From contig JADKBO010000008.1 in NCBI GenBank assembly GCA_016715105.1, forward strand, positions 124,001 to 188,000: 64,000 nucleotides of DNA, read 5' to 3'. Position numbers and translations under genes: made by a program. How positions within the stretch are numbered: position 1 is the first letter of the stretch; each line of letters begins with the position of its first letter. Of this stretch, positions 16,295 to 26,014 are shown in pieces. Source of the DNA: Saprospiraceae bacterium. Its GTDB lineage: Bacteria; Bacteroidota; Bacteroidia; Chitinophagales; Saprospiraceae. A model generated the notes under the pieces. It was not told where the DNA came from and searched no databases. It was given only the letters and a program-made list of their open reading frames with translations.

Positions 16295-16615
16295 ATGCTA
16301 TCATTTGTAATTCTTCAGTCAAGCAGTAGTTCGATCATAGGAATGTTGCCTTTATTGCTGATGTTTGTCATCATGTATTTCTTTTTCATCAGACCTCAGG
16401 TCAAAAAACAAAAAGAGCAAACATCTTTCATTGGTGGAATTAAAAAAGGAGATGAGGTAGTCACATCCAGCGGTTTGATTGGTAAAATTGACTCTATCGT
16501 AGGCGAAGAAGTAACGATTCAAGCAGATTCCAAAACCTTCTTGAAATTTACAAAAGGCGCTATTTCTAAAGAAATGACCGAATCTTATCTAAAAAGTAAG
16601 GGTTCAGCAGAATAA
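16295..16615 (+). CDS. yajC: Preprotein translocase subunit YajC
   Basis: YajC is a small accessory of the Sec/SecDF complex in the inner membrane. The 106 residues have one N-terminal transmembrane helix (MLPLLLMFVIMYFFFIRPQ), then the conserved KKQKEQ basic turn, GDEVVTSSGLIGKI and VTIQAD. A TATTTTTG -7-like element lies at 16262-16269, 26 bases before the start. Confidence 0.95.
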   Translation: MLSFVILQSSSSSIIGMLPLLLMFVIMYFFFIRPQVKKQKEQTSFIGGIKKGDEVVTSSGLIGKIDSIVGEEVTIQADSKTFLKFTKGAISKEMTESYLKSKGSAE

Positions 16616-16745
16616 TACTAGCCGCTTTTCTAAAATTTTGTTTTCTTAAATTATCTTTATCTCAAAGGATTTCTTCTTTGGATGGCTTGCCCTTTCAATT
16701 TAAGTACCTTGTTTTGTTCTTTTTTGGCACTTAAAAAATATAAAA

Positions 16746-17207
16746 ATGGCATCTGAGTTAAAAATTCAAAAATCTATAGAGATTGATAGACCTATTCAAG
16801 ATGTATACGAATATCTTCGATTCAGCAAAAATCAAGACAATTTCAGCGTTTGGAACATGACAGATCCAGATAAAAAGACTACTTATAAAGGGGAAGATGG
16901 AACGGTAGGCTTTACCTACTCTTGGGACAGTAAAAACAAAAATGTAGGAGCAGGAACTCAAATAACAACTAAACTTGTGGAAAATCAATTGATCGAGTAT
17001 GCTTTGGCTTTTGAACGTCCGATGAAAAATACTGGAGTTTCCAAGTTTCTACTATCACAAATTAATAAAGGACAAACTCAAGTTACATGGGATTTTAGTG
17101 GGCCAACCAAGTTCCCAATGAGTTTATTCAAAGGCATTTTCCAAAGGATGATGGGCAAAGATTTAGAAAAAGGCTTAGAAAACTTAAAAAGTGTTTTAGA
17201 AAAATAA
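16746..17207 (+). CDS. SRPBCC-family (START-like) protein
   Basis: 153 residues with the polyketide-cyclase/START-like fold: an opening IQKSIEIDRPIQDVYEYL, then FSVWNMTDP, a TTKLVENQLIEYALAF strand pair and a final amphipathic helix MMGKDLEKGLENLKSVL. These proteins bind hydrophobic ligands in a cavity; no ligand can be inferred. It stands alone between yajC and tRNA-Arg. Confidence 0.88.
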   Translation: MASELKIQKSIEIDRPIQDVYEYLRFSKNQDNFSVWNMTDPDKKTTYKGEDGTVGFTYSWDSKNKNVGAGTQITTKLVENQLIEYALAFERPMKNTGVSKFLLSQINKGQTQVTWDFSGPTKFPMSLFKGIFQRMMGKDLEKGLENLKSVLEK

Positions 17208-17230
17208 ACACTAACAAGAATAATAAAAAG

Positions 17231-17304
17231 TGACCTCGGAAGGACTCGAACCTTCAACCCTCAGAGCCGAAATCTGATATTCTATCCAATTGAACTACGA
17301 AGCC
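17231..17304 (-). tRNA. tRNA-Arg (anticodon TCG)
   Basis: On the minus strand a 74-nt cloverleaf: acceptor GGCTTCG/CGAGGTC with two G-T pairs, discriminator A, anticodon stem TCAGA/TCTGA with loop TTTCGGC (anticodon TCG, reading CGA), and T-arm GAAGG-TTCGAGT-CCTTC. CCA is not encoded. Confidence 0.95.
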
Positions 17305-17394
17305 AAAATTATAGCGCAAAAGTATTGATTTTTTTGACAAAAGCGCGATAAATCTCAACGTTTTTACACTTTCAAATCTAATTCCAGGTTTCCC

Positions 17395-17434
17395 AAAAAA
17401 GGCAAGCGCCCACATTTTTGAAATGTGAACGCTT
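17395..17434 (-). terminator. Terminator after the OmpA-family gene
   Basis: On the minus strand AAGCG..CACATTT pairs with AAATGTG..CGCTT (17404-17434) with small internal loops, followed by GCC and six T residues (17395-17400). Confidence 0.7.
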
Positions 17435-17465
17435 GATTATGTTTGTGTTCAGAAATTATAATATC

Positions 17466-18380
17466 TTAGTTACCGGCGTTTGCTGGATTTAGTAAATCAT
17501 AGAATTGATCCAATTTAGGTAGGATGATGATCCTAGTTCTTCTATTGGTTGCTCTTCCTTCTGCAGTGCCGTTGTCTGCCAATGTATTGTATTGACCTCT
17601 GCCCGCAGCAATCAATTTGTTAGGATCTATTTTGAATTTGGTTTGTAACACTTTCACGACAGCTGTAGATCTTTTTACACTCAAATCCCAGTTGTCATCG
17701 ATACAATCAGTTTTGATTGGAACATTGTCAGTATAACCCTCTACCATTACTTCCATGCCAGGTCTAGATTCCAAAATAGTAGCTATTTTACCTAAAACAT
17801 CATTTGCTTTCGCGGTAAGATTACTGCTACCTGATTGGAACAACATCTTATCAGAAAGATTTACGAAAACGACTGTTTTATCAACTTTTACTTCTACATC
17901 GGTATCATCCAATCCTTCTTTGAGCACACTTTTTAGGTTTACTGCCAATGCTAAATTGATGGAGTCAGCCTTTGTTTTAGCATCTTGAAGCAATCTGATG
18001 TACTTGTCTTTTTTCTCCAATTGATCCAAAGTTTGTTTGATGTTGTCATTGGCAGATTGGGTAAGTACTGTAAGATCACCAACTTGTGTAACTTGCTTAT
18101 CCCTTACTTGGATAGCATCTTCTATTTGTCTCTTCAAAAGTGCAATTTGCTCATCTTTTAAACTCACAGAATTTAAAGCAACACTTTTTTCCTGCTCACA
18201 TTTCTGATTGGCTTTTTTGTAGTCATCTACCTCAAGCGCGCACCTGTCAAGTCTTTGATTTAATGCTTCTAAAGCTTGTTTATGGCTTTCTTCTGCTTGC
18301 GCCAATTTCTTCTTACTTACACAGGAAGTCGCACCAACAGCAAAAATTATCATTAGGGTCAAAATTTTGATTTTATTCAT
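17466..18380 (-). CDS. OmpA-family peptidoglycan-binding lipoprotein
   Basis: About 304 residues: a lipoprotein signal ending GATSC, a long coiled coil (about 25-150: KKKLAQAEESHKQALEALNQ, then heptads with EQIALLKRQIEDAI), and a C-terminal OmpA/MotB domain (about 185-285) with VMVEGYTDNVPIKTDC, NWDLSVKRSTAVVKVL and GRATNRRTRIII. The layout suggests an outer-membrane-anchored protein that reaches peptidoglycan. The ATG at 18380 (MNKIKIL) is preferred over 18392. A terminator follows. Confidence 0.92.
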   Translation of the reverse strand: MNKIKILTLMIIFAVGATSCVSKKKLAQAEESHKQALEALNQRLDRCALEVDDYKKANQKCEQEKSVALNSVSLKDEQIALLKRQIEDAIQVRDKQVTQVGDLTVLTQSANDNIKQTLDQLEKKDKYIRLLQDAKTKADSINLALAVNLKSVLKEGLDDTDVEVKVDKTVVFVNLSDKMLFQSGSSNLTAKANDVLGKIATILESRPGMEVMVEGYTDNVPIKTDCIDDNWDLSVKRSTAVVKVLQTKFKIDPNKLIAAGRGQYNTLADNGTAEGRATNRRTRIIILPKLDQFYDLLNPANAGN

Positions 18381-18554
18381 GCTTGTGATCATTGATTGAA
18401 TTTCACATTAATTTAAATATTACATATTTTTATAATATGACAATTTTCATGCCAAATTTCGTTACGACAAAATATTCTTTTCTTATGAATGATTCTACCT
18501 ATTTTAAATGACGTTAATCACTTTCGATCAGAACGATGTATGAATGGTTTATGT

Positions 18555-21070
18555 TCAGAAATCAAATCGAAGACGCAAGTTGATTCTTCTGGAGGTGAGG
18601 TTATTGCTGATGGCATACTGATCGTTGGTGATGGTTTTGATCCAGGTATTGGAAGCCGGATTTTGAACTTTTAGTAGATTGAAAACTTCCAAACTTAGTG
18701 CTGCTGATTTGCAAAAATTAAAACGACTGTCTGGCTTCTTTTGTGCTTTTTTCTGATCCCATATTTGATAGATAAACCCAAGATCAACTCTGTGGTAATT
18801 TTTAAAACGAAAGTGTTTCTGTAAATAAGGTTGTCATCTTTAACGCCAAAAGGCAGACCAGTTCCAAACGAGAAATTTACATTTACCTTGAAGTTTTCAT
18901 TTTTGGGGAGGTAATCCTGGAAGAACAAATTGAGTGTCATCAGCCTATCCGTAGGTCTTGGTACATATTTGACTGCGGTAGCAGTGCTGTCACCCACTGA
19001 TTTTCGCAAATGTTGCACACCGGTAATAGACTCACTTGTTTTTAAAAATCCAAGATTCAGCCATGATTCTGCACCAGGCACAAATTCACCGTTGATTCTC
19101 AAATCCAAACCTGCAGCGTACCCTGTAGCATCATTATTGCCAGAATATCTAATTCTCACATTGTCAATGTCATATGAAACCAGATTATCAAATTTCTTAT
19201 AATAAATCTCTGAAATCAATTTAAATGGTTTTTTGCCAACACGCTCCCAATTGAAATCGTAATTGATTCCCGCTACAATGTGGGTAGATTTTTGCGACTT
19301 TACGTCTTTATTTACTACACCGTTGAGTTGTCTCAATTCTCTATAAAAGGGAGATTGGTAGTAGATCCCACTAGCCAAAGTAAAAGAAACATCCTTTGCC
19401 AATCCCAATGGCTGATATGCTAATGAAACCCTGGGACTCAATAAAAATTCATTATTTAATTCAAGATAAGAAGCTCTGATACCACCGATAATATTAAGTT
19501 CGTAAGAGCCGGTTTTAATACGTGAATAGGTATTTTGAAAATATCCGTTGATCTTGGTATTTCTGACTTCATTTTTGGTTTTAAGTACATTAGCAAGAAT
19601 CAATCTTTCTCCATTGTAAGGAATAGAATAATCAGCAGAATCGATTCTTTCCCATTCATTGATGCGATCGTCGTAGAATTCTGCTTGAGCCTTTATACCC
19701 CACTGTAAAAAATTTCCTTTACTACCTCCATCATTTTTTTTATTGAATTCTATGCCTCCTCGATGTTCTACGTTTGAAATGTTGTAATAGAGAAAATTGC
19801 GGATATAATTGTGCTGAGTACCCACTCCAAGAATGGCTACTTCTTCACCAAAATTATCACTTCCAAAATTGGTTTCAATTTGACTCAGTCTGTAATAACC
19901 TAGGATGTCAATATTTTCTTGCTCATTGCTGCTGTAAGTTGAAGCCATTACTTTCAAAAACAATGGATTTTTGCGTGCTTCTGGAACATAGGTAAGAGAA
20001 ACACCTGTCATACCATTGGTAAATCCATCTTTTTCCTGGCCTTCAAAAACACTTGTGAGTTTCACTGCAAAAGTAAATCCTCCCACAGCTGTGGATCGGG
20101 TTTGAGGGATGAAATCATATTGACTATCATTATAGTTGCCAATGACTCCTATTTGCAAACTCTTTGTAATGTCGTAAGTGAGATAACCTTGGACGTCGAT
20201 GAAATTGGGAGTATATTCTCCAGTTACATCCAAACTTCCTAAAAGGTATTTATTGGTTTTATATCGAGCACCAATCAAATAACGCAGTTTATTATATGCA
20301 TTGGCTCCCAATCGTTTGCTGCCTTCCAGATGCGCACTTGCTCCAAGTAGGGATGCACTTGCACTACCTCTTGTTTCTTCAGCCCTCTTATATCTGATGT
20401 CCAATACAGAAGACATTTTATCCCCAAATTTGGATTGATAACCACCACTAGAAAAGGATAAATCTCGTATAAGATCAATATTCGGAAAACTCAAACCTTC
20501 TTGCTGTCCTGCCCTGATCAATTGTGGTTTAAATATTTCAAAATCATTGACATAAATGAGGTTTTCATCATAATTTCCACCTCTTACATTGTATTGGGAG
20601 CTTAGCTCTCCCCCACTTCCACTACTTACTCCAAGCGCAATATTTGGTAATACGCTTTCAAAATTTCCAGAAGCATTTGGCAACAATTTAAATGCTGTCA
20701 CCTCTTCCCTTACCATACCACCATCAATCACTCTACTAGCGGTCACTACTACTTCAGCTTCTTCTTTTGCCACCAAAACAACCGTCAAATATCGCTTTCC
20801 ACCTGCTGGCATGGGCTTTACCGTTATTGAGGTTTCCTGAAAGCCAATCCTTGAAAAATTAAGTATGAATGTTTCATTTGCTGGAACCACCATTCTGAAC
20901 TGTCCAAGAGAATCCGTTTCTACTGCTTTGGAAGTATTGTTAATATTTACAACGGCAAATTCTATGGGTTTTTGATCTTGGCCAGATACAACAACTCCAA
21001 AAACGATGGTTTCTTGTGCAACCAGGCAAAAGGCAAATAAAAACATTATGCAAGAAAAAATAAATCTCAT
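18555..21070 (-). pseudogene. TonB-dependent receptor, C-terminus shifted by one missing base
   Basis: The main frame (from about 21070 to 18695) has a signal peptide (FIFSCIMFLFAFCLVAQ), a carboxypeptidase-like regulatory domain (VFGVVVSGQDQKPIEFAVV), a plug domain (YNVRGGNYDENLIYVNDFEI) and most of a barrel. After NLIYRNTF it turns into an atypical tail. The -1 shifted frame from about 18808 restores a normal receptor end: FKNYHRVDLGFIYQIWDQKK, then LSLEVFNLLKVQNPASNTW and SRRINLRLRFDF, stopping at 18555-18557. One missing base near 18808-18810 (TTCGT for TTCCGT) explains it. Substrate unknown; no SusD partner adjacent. The first ATG (21079) is less likely than 21070. Confidence 0.85.
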
Positions 21071-21114
21071 CAGTGACACCTGGTTATTTTCATATAAAAG
21101 AAAAGAACGCTACA

Positions 21115-21477
21115 TTATAAGATGCTAGTGTCCCGTTTGATATTTTTGAATTTGTTTACTGCATCTATAGGGTCAACCGCACCAAAAACACTGGTGCCTG
21201 CAACTAAAATATCAGTTCCAGCCTTCAAAATTTGTTCTGCATTATGTAAACCAACACCACCATCAATTTCGATCATTGCATGACTATTGACGTCGATCAG
21301 CATATTTTTCAATCTTCTGATTTTAGGAATAGCATTATAAATAAACTTCTGCCCCCCAAAACCTGGATTTACTGACATGATCAAAAACAAATCTGCATCT
21401 TCCATAACTTCTTCCACTGTTGCCAAGGAAGTACCAGGGTTTAGAGCAACACCCGCTTTTGCACCAAAAAAAACCAA
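21115..21477 (-). pseudogene. rpe: Ribulose-phosphate 3-epimerase, N-terminal half missing
   Basis: Rpe interconverts ribulose-5-P and xylulose-5-P and is normally about 215-220 residues. Here only the C-terminal ~120 remain: GAKAGVALNPGTS, the loop SVNPGFGGQKF, EIDGGVG and the phosphate loop VAGTSVFGA. The N-terminal half with the metal-binding serine, histidines and aspartate is absent, and no frame upstream encodes it because the opposite-strand Lacal_2735-type gene fills the space up to tyrS. The minus-strand sequence before the remnant meets TAA 9 codons earlier. So this is a true truncation or an assembly join; a complete rpe is expected elsewhere. Confidence 0.8.
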
Positions 21478-21515
21478 TTGGCTTAATTACTGTTTATTCA
21501 CCAAATAAGATCACG

Positions 21516-21680
21516 ATGTTTAATTGGTTTAAGAAAAAATCAGAAAAAGAAATCTTACAGGATAAATACAAAGCATTGCTTGAAGAATCCTATAAATTAT
21601 CTACAACTGACCGACGTAAAAGTGATTTGCTTAGAGCGGAGGCGGATGAGATCAGTAAACAAATTGATGCAATAGAATAA
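21516..21680 (+). CDS. Lacal_2735-family small protein
   Basis: 54 residues beginning MFNWFKKKSEKEILQDKYK and rich in charged helix (LLEESYKLSTTDRRKSDLL, ADEISKQIDAIE). This is the pattern of the small conserved Bacteroidota family named after Lacal_2735, function unknown. The ATG at 21516 is chosen; an upstream in-frame start at 21420 lies in the shadow of the rpe remnant and reads as non-native sequence. It sits between the truncated rpe and tyrS, converging with tyrS 3 bases apart. Confidence 0.8.
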   Translation: MFNWFKKKSEKEILQDKYKALLEESYKLSTTDRRKSDLLRAEADEISKQIDAIE

Positions 21681-21683
21681 GCC

Positions 21684-22949
21684 TTATTTTCCGGTAAGTA
21701 TGTGTTTGTTTTTCTTACCGTTTTCTATCATCAGGTATTTTTCATACATAAGTTCATCTGCTGAAATGAGGTAGTCCGCATCTGTAACTTTGACTTTATT
21801 GATGGAAACTGCATTGTTTTGAATGGCCCTTCTTGCTTCACTTTTAGAGGTGAAGATCGGACATTGCTCCGTAAGTAAGTCTATGATGTTTATTGGCAAA
21901 TTGCTGGATTCAAATTCAAATGAAACTACTTCCTGTTGAATGGTTTCCAATTGATCAGTTGACAAACTTTTGAGTTGGCTGGCGTCTGCATTTTTGTTGA
22001 AAAGTATGTTACTAACTTCAATAACACTACTTACAGCATCCATGCCATGCACTCTGGTTGTAAGTTCTTCTGCCAATAATCGCTTCAACTCATTTGGATT
22101 GTCTGCATAGACAGTTTCCAGTAATTCAATCGCTTCCCTACTTTGCAGTGAAAGATACCTCCAATATTTAGCTAAATCGGCATCGTCAGCATTTAACCAA
22201 AATTGATAAAACTGATAAGGTGTAGTAAGTTTGGGGTCAATCCAAACATTTCCTTGTTCTGATTTTCCAAATTTCTTGCCATCAGCTTTTGTCAGAAGTG
22301 GTGTTGTAATAGCATAAGCTTTGCCTTCAGAATTTCTTCTGATAAATTCCGTTCCTGAAGTAATATTGCCCCATTGATCCGAGCCACCCATTTGTAAAAT
22401 ACAATCGTATTTTTCATAAAGGCACTGATAATCATAGGCTTGCAATAACTGGTAGCTAAATTCGGTGAAACTAAGACCTGTCTCCAATCTGTTTTTTACA
22501 CTGTCCTTGGACATCATGTAATTGACAGTCAATGTTTTGCCAACCAGTCGCAAAAATTCAAGAACATTCATATCCTTGTAAAAGTCATAATTATTGACAA
22601 TGATGGCTGCGTTTGGTCCTTCAAAATCCAAGAACAATTTGAATTGCTCTAATTGAAAAGCTAAATTTCTATCCAGATCTTCTGTAGACTTGAGCTCTCT
22701 TTCTTTGTCCTTGCCACTTGGGTCACCTATTCTCCCTGTAGCACCACCTAATAAAATAATAGGGGTATGACCAGCTAATTGGAAAAATTTCAAAATTTGA
22801 ATTTGGACATAATTGCCTATGGTAAGTGAAGGCGCAGTCGGATCAAATCCTATATATCCGACAATCTTTTTGGATTCCAATACCTCTTCAATACCTGGAG
22901 TCATGTCGTTTAACATACCTCTCCATCGCAACTCTTCTATAAAATTCAT
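21684..22949 (-). CDS. tyrS: Tyrosyl-tRNA synthetase
   Basis: 421 residues: class I synthetase with YIGFDPTAPSLTIGN, GGATGRIGDPSGKDKER, the tyrosine-binding QLLQAYDYQCLYEK and QMGGSDQWGN, and a C-terminal S4 RNA-binding domain (SKSEARRAIQNNAVSINKVKV). The HIGH motif reads TIGN (43-46) and KMSKS reads KFGKS (226-230); such variants occur in Bacteroidota enzymes as far as I recall. The start at 22949 is 17 bases downstream of tRNA-Arg(CCT) on the same strand, so the tRNA probably lies in its leader transcript. Confidence 0.95.
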   Translation of the reverse strand: MNFIEELRWRGMLNDMTPGIEEVLESKKIVGYIGFDPTAPSLTIGNYVQIQILKFFQLAGHTPIILLGGATGRIGDPSGKDKERELKSTEDLDRNLAFQLEQFKLFLDFEGPNAAIIVNNYDFYKDMNVLEFLRLVGKTLTVNYMMSKDSVKNRLETGLSFTEFSYQLLQAYDYQCLYEKYDCILQMGGSDQWGNITSGTEFIRRNSEGKAYAITTPLLTKADGKKFGKSEQGNVWIDPKLTTPYQFYQFWLNADDADLAKYWRYLSLQSREAIELLETVYADNPNELKRLLAEELTTRVHGMDAVSSVIEVSNILFNKNADASQLKSLSTDQLETIQQEVVSFEFESSNLPINIIDLLTEQCPIFTSKSEARRAIQNNAVSINKVKVTDADYLISADELMYEKYLMIENGKKNKHILTGK

Positions 22950-22966
22950 ATGACAATTTGTGGAAG

Positions 22967-23038
22967 TGGTCTCACCGGGAATCGAACCCAGATCTAAAGT
23001 TTAGGAAACTTCTATTCTATCCGTTGAACTATGAAACC
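22967..23038 (-). tRNA. tRNA-Arg (anticodon CCT)
   Basis: Minus-strand 72-nt cloverleaf: acceptor GGTTTCA/TGAGACC, discriminator A, anticodon stem GAAGT/ACTTT with loop TTCCTAA (anticodon CCT, reading AGG), T-arm CTGGG-TTCGATT-CCCGG. No encoded CCA. It ends 17 bases before the tyrS start codon. Confidence 0.93.
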
Positions 23039-23345
23039 AATTATTTATAGTGCTAAAATGGTGCTTTTCAATAAAATATATGAACTAACTTTTCATATAA
23101 AATTATTCTCAACCCTTTCAATACAAACATTTAAAATAAGAACTTTGCCATTGCAAACCATGATAAAACCAATTTTTTGAAATTTATCTTACCACAATCT
23201 CAATGAGGGCACAAAAGTAAAAGAAATTGGCAACCTCCAGATATTTTTTTTGAAAATTTCGAATTTAACTACATAACAGAGCAGGATAATTTTCGAAATT
23301 AGACCTTTACCTGCTTTGGTTAAGACATGAAGATCATTAAAAAGA
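23039..23345. other. AT-rich spacer between the MCE gene and tRNA-Arg(CCT)
   Basis: No gene or stable hairpin is seen. A minus-strand TACTTTTG (23212-23219) matches the -7 consensus but lacks a -33 TTG at proper spacing; it could drive the tRNA-tyrS unit. Confidence 0.4.
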
Positions 23346-24407
23346 TCAATCCTCTACCGCATTTTCCAGAGCTGGATCCTCTTCAGGACTAGTGTAAGGT
23401 TTATTTTTATTTATGAGAGAAATATTGACATAACGTTTAGGATTTAATCTGAAATCCTGAAGCAAAAGTGAAAGGTTATTTAGTGTTTTATCCAAGTCCT
23501 TATAAATCTCATCATCGTTGATCAACTTACCCAAAGATCCGTCTTTACTGTTTAATTTTGCAGATATACCCTCTAGTTCTGTCATCGTTTTATTGGTAGA
23601 CTTTAGTGTTGCTTGTAACAACTCTACAGCAATTTTAGACTCTGCAATGAAGGCATTCACTGTGTCAACAGAATTTGAAAGCTTTATTTTGCTCAATTCC
23701 TCCGTGGTCTTTGAGAGATTATTGATCATTGCAGTAATCTGGGCATTGCTTGCAGCCATGTTACCCGTAATTTTATTCAGGTTGTTCATGGTGGCAGACA
23801 TACTTACAGAAGAAGCTGAAATCAACTTATTGGTATTATCTGTGAGTTTACTAAGGTTTGCCATCGTTGCTTCCAACTCACGAACTGTATTATTGAGAGC
23901 ACCTGTTTCTCCCTCAGCACCCAAAGAAGAAATCAATTCCTTTACTTGGCTAGAAGCGGTATCGACATAACCACTTATTTCTGCATCTGAGATCATGGAA
24001 CCAATAAGGCCAACTGATTTACTTTCAAGCAAAGCGCCATTTTTCAAACAGTCATCTCCAGTACAAGGAGTTGTGTATTCAAGGGTAAGAATCTTGCCAG
24101 AAACCAAACCGCCAGACTTCATTAAAACTACTGTATTTTTAGGAAACTGATAATCCCCGGTAATGGTAAAATAAACATCCATTGACTTGGGATTTTGAGG
24201 ATTGACATTGATTGCCGTGACCGCTCCGATTTTAAAACCATTTAAAGTCACATCTGAACTTACGCCCAAGCCAGTGACATCAGTGAAAATGGTATGATAA
24301 GTGTTATTCTTGGAAAAGAGATCCTGGCCTTTGATGTACCTATATCCCCAGACTGCAAGAAAAATTGCCACTACTGCTAAAATTCCAAGTTTAACTTCTT
24401 TAGACAT
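23346..24407 (-). CDS. MCE-family (MlaD-like) lipid-transport protein
   Basis: 353 residues: an N-terminal membrane anchor (LGILAVVAIFLAVWGYRYI), one MCE domain (about 37-115; YHTIFTDVTGLGVSSDVTLNG, KIGAVTAI) and a long coiled-coil tail (about 150-310) full of TNKLISAS/NLSKLTDN repeats. MlaD-type proteins form rings that move phospholipids across the periplasm. No MlaE/MlaF partners are beside it; in Bacteroidota this gene commonly follows the amidase, as here. A minus-strand TACATTTG lies at 24437-24444. Confidence 0.92.
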   Translation of the reverse strand: MSKEVKLGILAVVAIFLAVWGYRYIKGQDLFSKNNTYHTIFTDVTGLGVSSDVTLNGFKIGAVTAINVNPQNPKSMDVYFTITGDYQFPKNTVVLMKSGGLVSGKILTLEYTTPCTGDDCLKNGALLESKSVGLIGSMISDAEISGYVDTASSQVKELISSLGAEGETGALNNTVRELEATMANLSKLTDNTNKLISASSVSMSATMNNLNKITGNMAASNAQITAMINNLSKTTEELSKIKLSNSVDTVNAFIAESKIAVELLQATLKSTNKTMTELEGISAKLNSKDGSLGKLINDDEIYKDLDKTLNNLSLLLQDFRLNPKRYVNISLINKNKPYTSPEEDPALENAVED

Positions 24408-24584
24408 ACTAATGTTTTAATGTCACAAATTTTGCGCAAATGTAGCATTAACCTGCCTTAAAAAAATGGTATTATATACTAATTTTATCTAAAACTTGAC
24501 CAATTGCCGCTACAAAGGTATCAAACATAAACGATGACGCAAATGTTCAGACACCGGTTGTAATGAGACTTGCTTAAACTACGA

Positions 24585-25946
24585 TCAATAAACGGTAGTA
24601 AGGAATGCTGTTTTGTATCCAATGGCTACCAATTGTTCTTTCGCTTTTGTAGCTGCAGCAACTGTATCAAAATCACCAATTTGATATTTAAACAAATCAT
24701 CTTTCTTCAAAACCACGACCATTCCCAATTTATTGATGGTTTGATCACCCTCCAATTGCTTTTTAATATCTTTTTTCAAAGCTGCAATTTGAACTCGATA
24801 CACTGGCAAATTACTATTTGTCTCAACACTTGGTTCAGTTTGTTTTTGAATGGTAGAAAGAGCTACTTCATCTTTTGGCTTCGTATCTAGTGTTGGTTTG
24901 ATTTCAATAGTTGTTTTAGAATCTACCTTTGTTGTTTTATTGGCCACAGAAGTCACTACTATTTTTTCATTTACTTCACTTTTGGGCTTAGGTTTTTCGT
25001 ACCCCTTGTCCTTGTTGGATGGCATTTTTGCATCTAAACTCGCAACAACTTCATCTTGGGGATGCGGATTTAATTTTGAGACTGCAATTTGATCCTTTCT
25101 CTCATTGGTGGCACCGTTGTCCTTAACAACCTTGAATGCACCAAAAATAGAAGCTGCAACCTGATCTTGCCCTTCCTCACTTCCTAGAAAGCGTTCTTCA
25201 TCTTCATTAGATAAGAACCCCGCTTCTATCAAAACACTGGGCATGGTGGCTCGCCTTAAAACTGCAAATCCTGCCTGTTTAACCCCTCTACTAGTGGTAT
25301 ATCCTCTTGTTTTGAGTGATTTCTCCACATGAGAGGCAAATTCTATGCTTTGGTTGAGGTAAGCATCTTGATACATGGTAAGCATAATATGACCAACCGG
25401 AGAGTTGGGATCATAACCTTCATAATTTTTATCAAAGTCAGATTCTAATAATATTGCGGAGTTCTCTCTCTTAGCAACTTCAAGATTATCGTTGGCACGG
25501 TGTAAGCCCATGACGAAAGTTTCTGTACCTTTGGTTTTTGAATTTGAAATCCAATTGCAATGTATAGAGATAAAAAGATCCGCTTTTTCCTTGTTTGCCA
25601 AGCCAATACGCTCGTGCAATGGAATGAATACATCCTTGGTTCGGGTGTAAATAACTTCGACATCACTGTAATTGGCTCTGATCAAAGCGCCTAGTTTAAG
25701 GGCCATTTTGAGCGCAAGATCTTTCTCATTGAACATCTTTCCGTGACAGCCTCCATCGTGACCACCATGGCCGGCGTCAATGACAACTTTTCTGATGTCA
25801 GATGACTTGGTTGGAGAATGAAAATGACCTTCAATATGTTCGCCCTCAGCAAGGCTTAACAAATCTTTAATATCGGTTGCTTGAGAAATGTCCGACAAGC
25901 CAAATATTAAAATCGTTATAAATAAAGTTTTAAAATTTGAAACCAT
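24585..25946 (-). CDS. N-acetylmuramoyl-L-alanine amidase with SPOR domain
   Basis: About 453 residues from the ATG at 25946: signal peptide (LFITILIFGLSDISQA), amidase_3 catalytic domain (about 50-285) with zinc ligands in IDAGHGGHDGGC, ADLFISIHCNW and VLIEAGFLSNEDE, a Lys/Thr-rich linker and a C-terminal SPOR domain (PVYRVQIAALKKDI to the end) that binds septal peptidoglycan. It cleaves peptide stems from glycan during cell separation. Divergent from lptD, with TATATTTG at 25981-25988 on the minus strand as a likely -7 element; the MCE gene follows in the same direction. Confidence 0.93.
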   Translation of the reverse strand: MVSNFKTLFITILIFGLSDISQATDIKDLLSLAEGEHIEGHFHSPTKSSDIRKVVIDAGHGGHDGGCHGKMFNEKDLALKMALKLGALIRANYSDVEVIYTRTKDVFIPLHERIGLANKEKADLFISIHCNWISNSKTKGTETFVMGLHRANDNLEVAKRENSAILLESDFDKNYEGYDPNSPVGHIMLTMYQDAYLNQSIEFASHVEKSLKTRGYTTSRGVKQAGFAVLRRATMPSVLIEAGFLSNEDEERFLGSEEGQDQVAASIFGAFKVVKDNGATNERKDQIAVSKLNPHPQDEVVASLDAKMPSNKDKGYEKPKPKSEVNEKIVVTSVANKTTKVDSKTTIEIKPTLDTKPKDEVALSTIQKQTEPSVETNSNLPVYRVQIAALKKDIKKQLEGDQTINKLGMVVVLKKDDLFKYQIGDFDTVAAATKAKEQLVAIGYKTAFLTTVY

Positions 25947-26014
25947 TTGAGACCTTTGTGTTTTTGGAAATAACAAAATGCAAATATAATAAATTATTGT
26001 AATAAGTATTTAAT

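Noticed and set aside
18489..18674. Plus-strand 61-residue open frame after the OmpA gene
   Set aside because: It is the antisense shadow of the true TonB-receptor C-terminus that appears once the one-base frameshift is corrected; it has no start context or family resemblance.
21420..21515. N-terminal extension of the Lacal_2735-type gene
   Set aside because: These 32 codons lie antisense to the rpe remnant and read as unrelated sequence; the family starts at MFNWFKKK (21516).
22967..23038. T-box or leader riboswitch before tyrS
   Set aside because: The structure is a complete tRNA-Arg cloverleaf; no T-box sequence or specifier stem is seen, and T-boxes are not expected in Bacteroidota.
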